Assembly: GCA_964352715.1 (NCBI GenBank)
Contig: CAYGSU010000025.1
Location: 1-49,113, forward strand
Source of the DNA: JAVKBW01 sp964352715
Lineage (GTDB): Bacteria > Pseudomonadota > Alphaproteobacteria > UBA8366 > Aestuariispiraceae
Reading direction: 5' to 3'
Length of the DNA: 49,113 bases
Below, in pieces: positions 17,163 through 25,226 of this stretch; the first letter of the stretch is position 1, and every line of letters begins with the position of its first letter. The translations under genes were made by a program, and so were the position numbers. Below the pieces are notes generated by a model. The model worked only from the letters and a program-made list of their open reading frames with translations. It had not been told where the DNA came from and did no database searches.

Positions 17163-18845
17163 CTAAGGGGAAGCCAGCAAACGGTCGGCCATGGCGCTGA
17201 AGACACTGTCCCAGTCGCCCGGCGACGGCTGCCGAAACAGGGTGGCGCTCGGGTACCAGGGGCAGGTCACGCCCGACAATCCCCAGCGCCAGTCCGGAAT
17301 ATGCTTCAGTGCGATCCAGGTCGGCTTGCCCATACTGGCCGACAGATGGGCAATGGCGGTATCGCCGGTTATCACCAGATCGACCAGTTCCAGTATTGCA
17401 ATTGTATCGGCGAAGGCGTTTGGCCCTGTATCGAATGCGGCGTTCTGCACCAACACATCGAATTGACCACGAACTTCATCCAGTTGGTGAAGGCCGTCTG
17501 AAACCTGTAGTGATATCAGTGAGATATCCGGATTCTTTGAGATAGGTTTGAAGGTCGAAAGAGGAGGGGATCGACCCCGATCCGCCGCCGCCTTCGGATT
17601 TCCCTGCCAGCAGATACCGATTTTCCGGCCGGGACGATCAAGCCGGTTTTTCCATTGCGCTTGTCGTTCAGGGGAGGCCGATGGAATCGGTGTCGGCTGC
17701 GGTATCGATTGAAGCGTTATACCCAGACGTCCCGGAAGGCTCATCAGCGGACAGTGAAAATCCGCCGTCTGCTGCGACAGTGTCTCCAGCGGCGTCACGG
17801 TGACGCCCTCCAGCTCACCTGCAAGATGTGCCAGCCGCATCGGCACCGCGAACCGCGTCTCAGCCCCAGTCGCAACCAGCATTGGCAGAAACCGCATGAA
17901 CTGGATCGTGTCGCCGATGCCCTGTTCGGCATGCACCAGAATGGATTTGCCAGACAGGGTTTCACCGTTCCAGACGGGTGGCACGGGCCTGCGCGGGTCA
18001 TCGGCCAGGGGGGGCACCTGCCAGCGAAGATCATAGTCCGGCCAGGCCTGTTCATACAGACCTTTCAACAATCGCAAAATCGACCTGTTGAACCGCGCCG
18101 GGATATAGCGGGGTTCGCATTCGCAGGCTCTGTCGAACAATAGCTCAGCGGCGGCAATGTCGCCGCGTTCCCGCATGATTTCACCAAGGTTGTTCAGGGC
18201 GCTCGTAAAGTCCGGGGCGAAATCCACAGCGTTTTGAAAGGCTTTGGCCGCGTCTTCCCAATTCTGTTGCTCGCTGTACAGGCTTCCAAGCTTGTTCCAG
18301 ACCGTGGCCGCTGTCGGACCCGGTTCCAGTAGGCGGATTGATGAAAGATACAGGGTTTCGGCTGCATCAAGGTCGCCCTGTACCTGACGGACCTGCGCCA
18401 GATTGAATGCGATTGTGGCATCACCGGGTCGTAGGTCATTGGCCACTGTCAAAGCCTTTTCGGCCATATCCGTATCGCCGGTATGCAGAGCGCATTCGCC
18501 AAGCCCCAATTGAACATCCGGATTATCGGGATGCCTAACAGACAGATCGCGATAGATACCTTTCGCATCTTCTATTCTGGACAGCGAAAGCAGGGTATCC
18601 GCCAGACCAAGTTGTGCGGTGAGGTTGTCCGGCCCGGTCTTGAGGACTTCCCGAAAAGCGGCTTCCGCCTGTTCGAAATTTCCCGCTGAATTTAGCAAAG
18701 CGCCGATGTCCAGAAACGCGTCGATGCGGTGCGCGGGAAGGCGTGCAGCCTTTTCCAGCATCCTCATGGCGCCCTCAGTGTTGCCGTCCTCTCGCAGCCG
18801 TCTGGCGATGGCGATGGGATCGCTGAAGATCGGAGACTGGGTCAT
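17163..18845 (-). CDS. TPR protein with C-terminal glycosyltransferase family 9-like domain (560 aa)
   Basis: The N-terminal half (about residues 15-280) consists of tetratricopeptide repeats; recognisable units include AFLDIGALLNSAGNFEQAEAAF and NKLGSLYSEQQNWEDAAKAF. The C-terminal half resembles GT9/ADP-heptose-transferase-like domains, with ILVHAEQGIGDTIQFMRFLP, IGICWQGNPKA and a final DLVITGDTAIAHLSASMGKPTW. This architecture is common in Alphaproteobacteria and is thought to act in protein or surface glycosylation; the acceptor here is unknown. A longer frame from 18935 would run through a terminator-like hairpin, so I chose the ATG at 18845 with AGGAACC upstream. It converges with the HD-GYP gene, 7 bp away. 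Confidence 0.87.
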   Translation of the reverse strand: MTQSPIFSDPIAIARRLREDGNTEGAMRMLEKAARLPAHRIDAFLDIGALLNSAGNFEQAEAAFREVLKTGPDNLTAQLGLADTLLSLSRIEDAKGIYRDLSVRHPDNPDVQLGLGECALHTGDTDMAEKALTVANDLRPGDATIAFNLAQVRQVQGDLDAAETLYLSSIRLLEPGPTAATVWNKLGSLYSEQQNWEDAAKAFQNAVDFAPDFTSALNNLGEIMRERGDIAAAELLFDRACECEPRYIPARFNRSILRLLKGLYEQAWPDYDLRWQVPPLADDPRRPVPPVWNGETLSGKSILVHAEQGIGDTIQFMRFLPMLVATGAETRFAVPMRLAHLAGELEGVTVTPLETLSQQTADFHCPLMSLPGRLGITLQSIPQPTPIPSASPERQAQWKNRLDRPGRKIGICWQGNPKAAADRGRSPPLSTFKPISKNPDISLISLQVSDGLHQLDEVRGQFDVLVQNAAFDTGPNAFADTIAILELVDLVITGDTAIAHLSASMGKPTWIALKHIPDWRWGLSGVTCPWYPSATLFRQPSPGDWDSVFSAMADRLLASP

Positions 18846-18918
18846 CGGTTCCTGAACGGTCGCAGTAAACGGGGTATTGCTACCCCGACACAATGGCAGA
18901 CCCGACGGAAGCGCGGCA

Positions 18919-18952
18919 ACAAATAAGGGGCGCATTTCCTGCGCCCCTTCTT
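18919..18952 (-). terminator. Intrinsic terminator downstream of phoX
   Basis: A perfect 10-bp stem (AAGGGGCGCA at 18925-18934 and its complement at 18940-18949) encloses a 5-base loop and, on the minus strand, is followed by the T-rich ATTTGTTG. It lies 28 bp after the phoX stop and before the TPR gene, so it should separate the two transcripts. Confidence 0.7.
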
Positions 18953-18976
18953 GTCTAACAGGTTGGGACAGGAGTG

Positions 18977-20956
18977 TTATGACCCTATTATGCCACCATC
19001 CTTCTTGGTGATCGCAACGACCGAAGGGCGCGGCGGCATCGCGTCGCTGAAATCGGGCCAGCGGGTCGCCGGGTCCTCGAAGGTGGATTCCCGTTCAAAC
19101 CCTGGAAAGTCCTCAACCCCGTCGGTTGCGGGATGCTGCACGGCGACAAACAGGGTTCGGTCATCCGGCGTGAAGTGCGGGCCGCACATCTCGGCGCCGA
19201 CCGGCACCCGGAAGAACATTCTACCGGCGCCACGCAGGTCGCCATCGGTCTCCATCGCCCAGATCCCGTCGGCGGTGCCGGTCTTCGGCCAGCCCGACCC
19301 CTGATCCGTCGATATCCACAGACGCCCCTGATAGTCGGTTGCAGCGTTGTCCGGCGATCCGAACCAGCCGTTGGCCGATATCGCTGCATTCCATTTCGCG
19401 CCGGAGGCGGGGTCGTTCGGATCGCCGCAGATTACCAGAAAATCCCATCGGCTGACGGCCGACCCGTGGTCGTCGCCATCGCCGGGGGTGATTTCGACAA
19501 TCTGGCCGAAACTGTTCTTCGCACGGGGGTTCGGCCCGTTGATCTGATCCGGTTCGCGTTTCGAATTGTTGGTCAGTTGAACATAGACCTTGTTGGTGAC
19601 CGGGTTCGGCTCAACGTCCTCCGGGCGGTCCATCGGCGTTGCTTCCAGCAGGTCGGCGGCGCGGCGGGTCTCGATCATCACGTCGGCCTGACTGCTGAAG
19701 CCGTTGGCGTCTGTCAGCGGCCCGGCCCCGTAAACCATTGGCAGCCAGTCGAGCGTGCCGTCGTCATTGAACTTCGCGACGAACAGGGTGCCGTCATCCA
19801 GCAGGGTCATGTTCGCCCGGCGGTTGTTCGGGTCGAACCGGCCATTGCTGACATATTTGTACAGATAGTCGAAGCGCTGGTCGTCGCCCATATACACGAC
19901 AACCCGGCCGTCCCGGTTGACGATGGATTCAGCGCCTTCATGCTTGAACCGACCCAGCGCGGTTCGCTTCACCGGTGTCGACGCCGGATCGGTAATATCG
20001 ACCTCGACAACCCAGCCGAACTTGTTTGCCTCGTTCGGTTCCTTGCCCAGATCGAACCGCTCGTCGACCTGACCCCAGCTGTACCATTCTTCGCCAAGGC
20101 CATAGCGCTCGTAGTTGGTTTTTTCAGGGTGGTTTTCCAATGCGGCCTTGTTCCAGAAATAACCGTGGAAGTTTTCTTCCGCCATCAGATACGTGCCCCA
20201 GGGGGTGATGCCGCCGGCGCAGTTGTTCAGCGTGCCGTAACAGATGCTGCCGGTGGCGTCGTAGGAGGTTTTCAGGCGTTCGTGCCCGGCGGCGGGGCCG
20301 GAAAGTGTCATCGGCGTTTTGGCGGTGATGCGGCGGGCGTACTTGCTGTTCGGCATGACCTGCCATTTGCCGGCCGCGTCCTTGCGAACTTCGATGACCG
20401 ATCCGCCATGCGCCGCCATCTCGATACCCACCAGCTTCCGGTTTTCTTCCGCTGTGCGCTCCGCGCCGTAATTGGGGAACATCACTTCGGCGCTGGTATA
20501 TTCGTGATTAACGCATAACAGCCCGTGATCTGGATTGTCGGAACCGAAAGGCAGGCCGACATAGCCGATATAATCATTGTTGTAGCCGAACTGCCGCGAT
20601 TGCGCGTCTGCCGACTGGTTCATCGGATCGAAATCAGGAGCATCGCCGACAACCGGATCACCCCAGCGGATCAGCACATCGGCGTCATAGCCGGGCGCGA
20701 CATGGTGGGTTTGATCGACACCGTGTTCGATTTCCGTGAAACTGAACGATGGCTCGGCGGCCTCGGCTGCCCGGAAGGCGGCCGGCGCGAGCGCCGCCAT
20801 GGCGGTTGTGGCCAGGGCTGCTTTGACAAAGTCGCGACGCCCGAGGCGGGCCGCGACGACATCGCCAAGCGTCTTTTTGATGCGCGGATTGGACGGTGTG
20901 TCATCGGAAAGCTCGTAGGCGACAGATACAGGAGCGGAGCGGTCATGCGTGTCCAT
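18977..20956 (-). CDS. phoX: PhoX-family alkaline phosphatase, Tat-exported (659 aa)
   Basis: The protein belongs to the PhoX (DUF839) family of calcium- and iron-dependent alkaline phosphatases that release phosphate from organic esters in the periplasm or outside the cell. It has a twin-arginine signal: LGRRDFVKA (Arg40-Arg41) followed by a hydrophobic alanine-rich stretch ending near AEAAEP. Characteristic segments are CVNHEYTSAEVMFPNYG, GTLNNCAGGITPWGTYL with EENFHGYFW, and CGPHFTPDDRTLFVAVQHP. GAGGGAAACCAAA provides the ribosome binding site. Three 11-bp-spaced PhoB half-sites upstream indicate phosphate-starvation control, and a strong hairpin follows the stop codon. Confidence 0.94.
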   Translation of the reverse strand: MDTHDRSAPVSVAYELSDDTPSNPRIKKTLGDVVAARLGRRDFVKAALATTAMAALAPAAFRAAEAAEPSFSFTEIEHGVDQTHHVAPGYDADVLIRWGDPVVGDAPDFDPMNQSADAQSRQFGYNNDYIGYVGLPFGSDNPDHGLLCVNHEYTSAEVMFPNYGAERTAEENRKLVGIEMAAHGGSVIEVRKDAAGKWQVMPNSKYARRITAKTPMTLSGPAAGHERLKTSYDATGSICYGTLNNCAGGITPWGTYLMAEENFHGYFWNKAALENHPEKTNYERYGLGEEWYSWGQVDERFDLGKEPNEANKFGWVVEVDITDPASTPVKRTALGRFKHEGAESIVNRDGRVVVYMGDDQRFDYLYKYVSNGRFDPNNRRANMTLLDDGTLFVAKFNDDGTLDWLPMVYGAGPLTDANGFSSQADVMIETRRAADLLEATPMDRPEDVEPNPVTNKVYVQLTNNSKREPDQINGPNPRAKNSFGQIVEITPGDGDDHGSAVSRWDFLVICGDPNDPASGAKWNAAISANGWFGSPDNAATDYQGRLWISTDQGSGWPKTGTADGIWAMETDGDLRGAGRMFFRVPVGAEMCGPHFTPDDRTLFVAVQHPATDGVEDFPGFERESTFEDPATRWPDFSDAMPPRPSVVAITKKDGGIIGS

Positions 20957-21012
20957 TTTGGTTTCCCTCGTTGGAAATTGGTAGCATTGCGACCGGTAGA
21001 TAACGATGCGGC

Positions 21013-21041
21013 ATGACAGCGTGATGACGAAGTGATGAAAA
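21013..21041 (-). promoter_or_regulatory. Pho box (PhoB-binding repeats) upstream of phoX
   Basis: Read on the minus strand, three direct repeats follow one another at exactly 11-bp spacing: TTTTCAT, TCGTCAT and CTGTCAT. The last is a perfect match to the PhoB half-site CTGTCAT, and the second matches 5 of 7. An 11-bp period is the hallmark of tandem PhoB sites. The array ends 57 bp before the phoX ATG, and a TATCTA sequence about 10 bp further downstream could serve as the -10 element. Confidence 0.75.
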
Positions 21042-21064
21042 CGGCGCGTACCGGGCCGGGTCTA

Positions 21065-22510
21065 TCAATCGGCCTTTGTTTCCTTCAGCGCCGACAGGGC
21101 GCGCTCCCGTGCCATTTTGTGGTCGACGATCGGTTCGGGGTAGGTCTTGCCGAGCTCGATGCCAGCAGCGCGCAGACTGACGGCGGAAGCTTCCCACGGT
21201 CTGAACAAATCGTCATCCGGCAGGTCAGCCAATTCCGGCACCCATTGCCTTATATACGCCCCGGTCGGATCGAACTTCTCGCCCTGGGTGATCGGGTTGA
21301 AGATCCTGAAATAGGGGGCGGCGTCCGCACCCGAACCGGCGACCCATTGCCAGCCATTGGCGTTGTTCGCCAGATCCGCATCGACAAGCGTATCGCGGAA
21401 CCAGGCCTCGCCGCGCCGCCAGTCGATCAGCAGATGTTTCACGAGAAACGACGCCGTTACCATACGCACCCGGTTGTGCATGAAACCGCTATACCATAGC
21501 TGCCGCATGCCGGCATCGACGAAAGGGTAGCCCGTGCGCCCCTTCGTCCAGGCGTCGAACGCCTTTTCATCGTCGCGCCACGGAAAGGCATCGAAATTTT
21601 CCTTGTAGTTCTCCCCCGGAATCTTCGGGTTGTGATACAGCAGATGATGGTTGAAATCCCGCCAGCCGATTTCCCGTAAGTATGCCCAGGCTGAATCGCT
21701 GTCTGTGTCGCTTGCATCGATCGCATGTTGCACCCTGTGCCAAACCTGTCGGGCTGTGATTTCGCCGAAGTGCAGATGCGGTGACAGGCGGGACGTTCCC
21801 TCTTTTTCCGCCGGGATGTTTCGGTTGCTCCGGTATTCGCTCAATCCCTGCTCAACGAAGCTCTCAAGCCGCGCCTGCGCGCCGTCTTCGCCCGGTTGCC
21901 AGTGATCGGCGAAACCGGCGGCCCAGTCCGGCTTTTCCGGCGTCAGGCCCCAGTCTTTCAAAGTGTCTGTTTCCGGATTGGCCTTGGCGGCCGGAATTGA
22001 TTTCGGCGCCGGCAACGGGCGGGCAGGCGGCTCCATAGCGGACAGGGATTTCCAGAACGGTGTAAACACGCCATATGGGCCGCCGGTTTTGGTCTCGACT
22101 TCCCAGGGTTCGCGCAACAGCGATCCGGCAAAGGTTTCCACCTCGACGCCATCGTCTTTAAGGGCGGATTTCAGATCGGTGTCGCGCTTGATCGTCCATG
22201 GTTCGTAGAGACGGTTCCAGAACACATGAGATACCTCATGCGCCTGTGTCAGATCGCGAATGATCTTGATCGGGTCGCCGCGCCGCAGCACCAGCGGCGC
22301 GCCAAGATCGCTCAGTTTATCCTGCAGATGGTGCAGGCTGTGGTGCAACCACCACCGGCTGGCAGCGCCGGTCGCCAGTCCACCGTGGTTTTCGGTGTCG
22401 TCGATATAGAGACAGATAACCGGCGCGCCGCGATCAACAGCCGCTGTCAGGGCAGGGTTATCCGACAGGCGCAGATCATTGCGAAACCAGACGATTGATC
22501 TTTCGGTCAT
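21065..22510 (-). CDS. phrB: Deoxyribodipyrimidine photolyase (481 aa)
   Basis: This is a class I CPD photolyase, which uses blue light and FAD to split cyclobutane pyrimidine dimers. The N-terminal alpha/beta domain begins IVWFRNDLRLSDNPAL, and the C-terminal FAD-binding domain shows REIGWRDFNHHLLY, GRTGYPFVDAGMRQLW, SGFMHNRVRMVTASFLVKHL, and DADLANNANGWQWVAGSG. These include the conserved tryptophans and the Asn that contacts the flavin N5 in photolyases. Length is typical (E. coli 472 aa). It sits 71 bp after the caspase gene on the same strand; the following phoX gene has its own promoter. Confidence 0.95.
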   Translation of the reverse strand: MTERSIVWFRNDLRLSDNPALTAAVDRGAPVICLYIDDTENHGGLATGAASRWWLHHSLHHLQDKLSDLGAPLVLRRGDPIKIIRDLTQAHEVSHVFWNRLYEPWTIKRDTDLKSALKDDGVEVETFAGSLLREPWEVETKTGGPYGVFTPFWKSLSAMEPPARPLPAPKSIPAAKANPETDTLKDWGLTPEKPDWAAGFADHWQPGEDGAQARLESFVEQGLSEYRSNRNIPAEKEGTSRLSPHLHFGEITARQVWHRVQHAIDASDTDSDSAWAYLREIGWRDFNHHLLYHNPKIPGENYKENFDAFPWRDDEKAFDAWTKGRTGYPFVDAGMRQLWYSGFMHNRVRMVTASFLVKHLLIDWRRGEAWFRDTLVDADLANNANGWQWVAGSGADAAPYFRIFNPITQGEKFDPTGAYIRQWVPELADLPDDDLFRPWEASAVSLRAAGIELGKTYPEPIVDHKMARERALSALKETKAD

Positions 22511-22581
22511 GGCGGACGTCTTTTCTGTTTCTCTGAGGGGGCTGGTTTGCCGGTTCTCAAAGAAACTATGGGTTGCCTGCT

Positions 22582-24453
22582 CTAGTTCAAGTCACGGGCC
22601 ACGCGGAAGCCGAATTTACTGTCGCGCTCATTTCGACCGTCCCAGCTTCTTGAGGCCGATCGCAAAAGATGGGGAAGTCCGTCCCAAGCACCACCACGAA
22701 GGACCCGGCGGCTGCAATCACCATCACGCGGAATGTCGGCATTCTTGGAGGCCCCGTCATGCGTTTCATTCCAGCAGTCGGCAACCCATTCCCAGACATT
22801 GCCATAGGCGTCATGAACGCCAAAAGAATTAGCGCTGAAACTGCCGACCGGCGCGGTGTACAGATAACCATCGTCACAATCCGCGACCGTCCATCCGGCA
22901 TACCGGCGACGGGCCGTCGCATCGGCGCCGTTTCCATAACCGCAAATCTGTGTGTAGCTGGAATCGTCGCCATAACTGAATCGCGTGGTTGAACCGCCAC
23001 GGGCGGCATATTCCCACTCGGCTTCCGTCAACAGGCGGTAAGATGCCCCTGTTTTGCGTTTCAGCCAGTCAGCGTAGGCGTTGGCATCCTCCCAGTTAAC
23101 GCACGTGACCGGTTCCCGGTCCGTCTGATCAAAGCCCGGGTTTTCCCAATTCCGACCTGATCGTTTAGACCTGTTGCCACCTTCAAAAGTGTAGCACTGG
23201 TTGCCGGCGTCATACCCGGTCTCGCGAACAAATTCGGCGAACTGTCCCCGTGTCACCTCGTATATGCCGACAGCAACCGGTTGCCCGAGCGTCATCGGAA
23301 TTTGGGGAGTTTCGGTGTTCTGGCGATCCGGGTCGTCCGAGGAGGATCCCATGCTGTATTGCCCGAGCGGCAGCTTTGTCATTACCGGGCAAGTCTCGCA
23401 GTCTCTGAACGTCTTGCCTTCTGGCACGCTTGCCGATTGGTCGGATACGGAGGCGTCCTCGCTCTTTGTCGCAGAAGGTAAAGAGGCCACCTCGGTTGAG
23501 CTGTTCGCTTGTAACTCTGACAGCCGTATCTGGGCCAGCGGAGCGAAATCACCCGCCGGATAGGCATTCAGATAGGCTTCGAACATGGCCGGGTTGTCGC
23601 TGTCACGAATGGATACCCAGAACGCCATGTCACTTTCCGACCGGCTGGTTGTTGAAGTCGACGATTCCGTCGTGCCGGCATCCACTGCAACGGGCTCATT
23701 ACCCGCCGGTAGAAAGGTGAAATCGCCAACCAGCGAGGAACTTTCCCACGGCACCTGTCGTTTTCCGGTGCGTTCCATCACCTCGATCCTGGTTCGTTTG
23801 AAAACCTGCTCAATCTGCAGGCCTGGTTTTTTCATCGCCTTGCTGAGCGCCAGGCTGTAGGGAGAGTTGCGGCCATCGCCATCAAGCGCCACGTCGCCCG
23901 GCGCAGTCGCGTATGCCAACAGCGTTCCGTAAGGCGCGTCGATTTTCGCCAGACCGCGTGATGCCGACCGAGAGATGGATCGGAAAGGGTTGTTCCGGCA
24001 GGCGTCCAGAATGACGATGTTCAACCGGTTGCCGGCCGCTTCGAGGCTTGCCATGATCGTCGAAACATCGATGGCCTGAATTCGCAGGTCGAGAAGATCG
24101 GTAACCTGTGCATCGACAGGGATCAGGTAATTCTCACCTGCTGCCTGCACACCGTGACCGGCGTAGTAAAACAACCCGATGGCGTCGCTTCCCGCATCCC
24201 GCAAATCCCTGCTGAACGATACAACCGCGCGTTCGAATTGCACGCGACTCGCATCATTGAGCCGTGTAACGCTGAACCCCAGTTCCCGTAAGGTCGATTC
24301 CATCAGGGCCGCATCGTTGACCGGGTTGCCCAGAGGGCCAATGTCATAGTTTGAATTTCCGACCACAAGGGCAAGGCGCTGCGGGTTTGCCTGTGCGGTC
24401 GAAACCGTTCCGGCAAAACTCAAAAGAACCATCAGGAATGTCAGCAGGCGCAC
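22582..24453 (-). CDS. Secreted caspase-family peptidase fused to a SUMF1/FGE-like domain (623 aa)
   Basis: A signal peptide (about residues 1-22, ending STAQA) precedes a caspase-fold peptidase C14 domain with the catalytic pair His100 (YYAGHG) and Cys152 (ILDACRNNPF). A Ser/Thr-rich linker follows, and the C-terminal part from about residue 350 is a formylglycine-generating-enzyme-like (SUMF1) domain: MGSSSDDPDRQNTETP, EWEYAARGG, GNVWEWVADCW and RVLRGGAWDG. The late region lacks the cysteine that true FGE enzymes use (RGGAW is followed by DGLPHLLRSASR), so this domain is probably a binding or structural module. Caspase and SUMF1 pairings occur in several bacteria; the role is unknown. Translation appears to begin at GTG 24453. 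It lies between pdeM and the photolyase gene. Confidence 0.9.
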   Translation of the reverse strand: MRLLTFLMVLLSFAGTVSTAQANPQRLALVVGNSNYDIGPLGNPVNDAALMESTLRELGFSVTRLNDASRVQFERAVVSFSRDLRDAGSDAIGLFYYAGHGVQAAGENYLIPVDAQVTDLLDLRIQAIDVSTIMASLEAAGNRLNIVILDACRNNPFRSISRSASRGLAKIDAPYGTLLAYATAPGDVALDGDGRNSPYSLALSKAMKKPGLQIEQVFKRTRIEVMERTGKRQVPWESSSLVGDFTFLPAGNEPVAVDAGTTESSTSTTSRSESDMAFWVSIRDSDNPAMFEAYLNAYPAGDFAPLAQIRLSELQANSSTEVASLPSATKSEDASVSDQSASVPEGKTFRDCETCPVMTKLPLGQYSMGSSSDDPDRQNTETPQIPMTLGQPVAVGIYEVTRGQFAEFVRETGYDAGNQCYTFEGGNRSKRSGRNWENPGFDQTDREPVTCVNWEDANAYADWLKRKTGASYRLLTEAEWEYAARGGSTTRFSYGDDSSYTQICGYGNGADATARRRYAGWTVADCDDGYLYTAPVGSFSANSFGVHDAYGNVWEWVADCWNETHDGASKNADIPRDGDCSRRVLRGGAWDGLPHLLRSASRSWDGRNERDSKFGFRVARDLN

Positions 24454-24563
24454 CGGTTACACCCCGTGTGAAAATTGTTGGAAGGACAAGCCGGGCCAGT
24501 ATGCACAGGTGATATCTTAAATGAAATGTCGCGCATCAGGTTTGCTGACCTGACCTTCACTCT

Positions 24564-25226
24564 CTAACGCTTGAGTGCCGATCTGGTGACACAATGCACC
24601 CTGTCCTTTCCCAGTAACCAGACTCGGGCCTGCCTGGTGAAAAGGCCGGAAAAAGCCGTGTCGAATACATCCAGCCCGCCGGTATAGGCGCCGAAGGACG
24701 GCAGGATAAGCCTTCGCCCGTCTTCCACAAAACAGCGCGCCGAAAGCCGTCGTCCACGGGTCGAAACGCTGGCCTTGGGATGGAAATGCCCGGAAATTTC
24801 GCCGGGTGCATCGCCCGGCATCGCCTGATGCCGGAACAGGAACGGACCGTCGGTCAGCTCTTCCACCGTTTCGCCGCCCCACAGATCGGGCGGAGCCGGG
24901 TCATGGTTGCCGGCAACCCACACCCACTCCACAGAGGCCGTAAAATGCCTGATTTTTGTTACATCATCGGCGTTAATCCGCTCCGCCGCCGCCATGTCAT
25001 CGATGCTGTCGCCCAGAGAAATGATGCGTTTCGGCTGGTAGGTTTGAACAGCCTGCTCCAAAGCCGCCAGCGTTGCACGCGTATCGTAGGGCGGGAGCAA
25101 CTGGCCACGGCTGGCGAAGCGGCTGCCTTTCTCGAAATGCAGGTCGGCGACGATCAGGGTTTCGCGTGACGGCCAGTACAGTGCGCCGGAAATGTCCGGC
25201 ACCAGGTCTTCGCCGTTGATAATCAT
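24564..25226 (-). CDS. pdeM: Ligase-associated DNA damage response endonuclease PdeM (220 aa)
   Basis: This is a calcineurin-like metallophosphoesterase with the metal-binding series VADLHFEKGS, SLGDSIDD, VAGNHDP and SGHFHPKAS. It matches the PdeM group that accompanies an Lhr-type helicase in ligase-associated DNA repair clusters. The ATG overlaps the helicase stop by 4 bp (ATGA), indicating translational coupling. In many genomes the cluster also contains an ATP-dependent DNA ligase and an MBL-fold exonuclease; neither is in this window. The biochemical substrate of this protein is not known from sequence. The caspase gene follows 110 bp downstream. Confidence 0.9.
   Translation of the reverse strand: MIINGEDLVPDISGALYWPSRETLIVADLHFEKGSRFASRGQLLPPYDTRATLAALEQAVQTYQPKRIISLGDSIDDMAAAERINADDVTKIRHFTASVEWVWVAGNHDPAPPDLWGGETVEELTDGPFLFRHQAMPGDAPGEISGHFHPKASVSTRGRRLSARCFVEDGRRLILPSFGAYTGGLDVFDTAFSGLFTRQARVWLLGKDRVHCVTRSALKR

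Noticed and set aside
19133..20518. A 461-residue plus-strand frame opposite phoX
   Set aside because: It is a shadow of the phoX gene: GC-rich codon bias leaves the antisense frame open. It has no recognisable domain, while phoX shows all family motifs.
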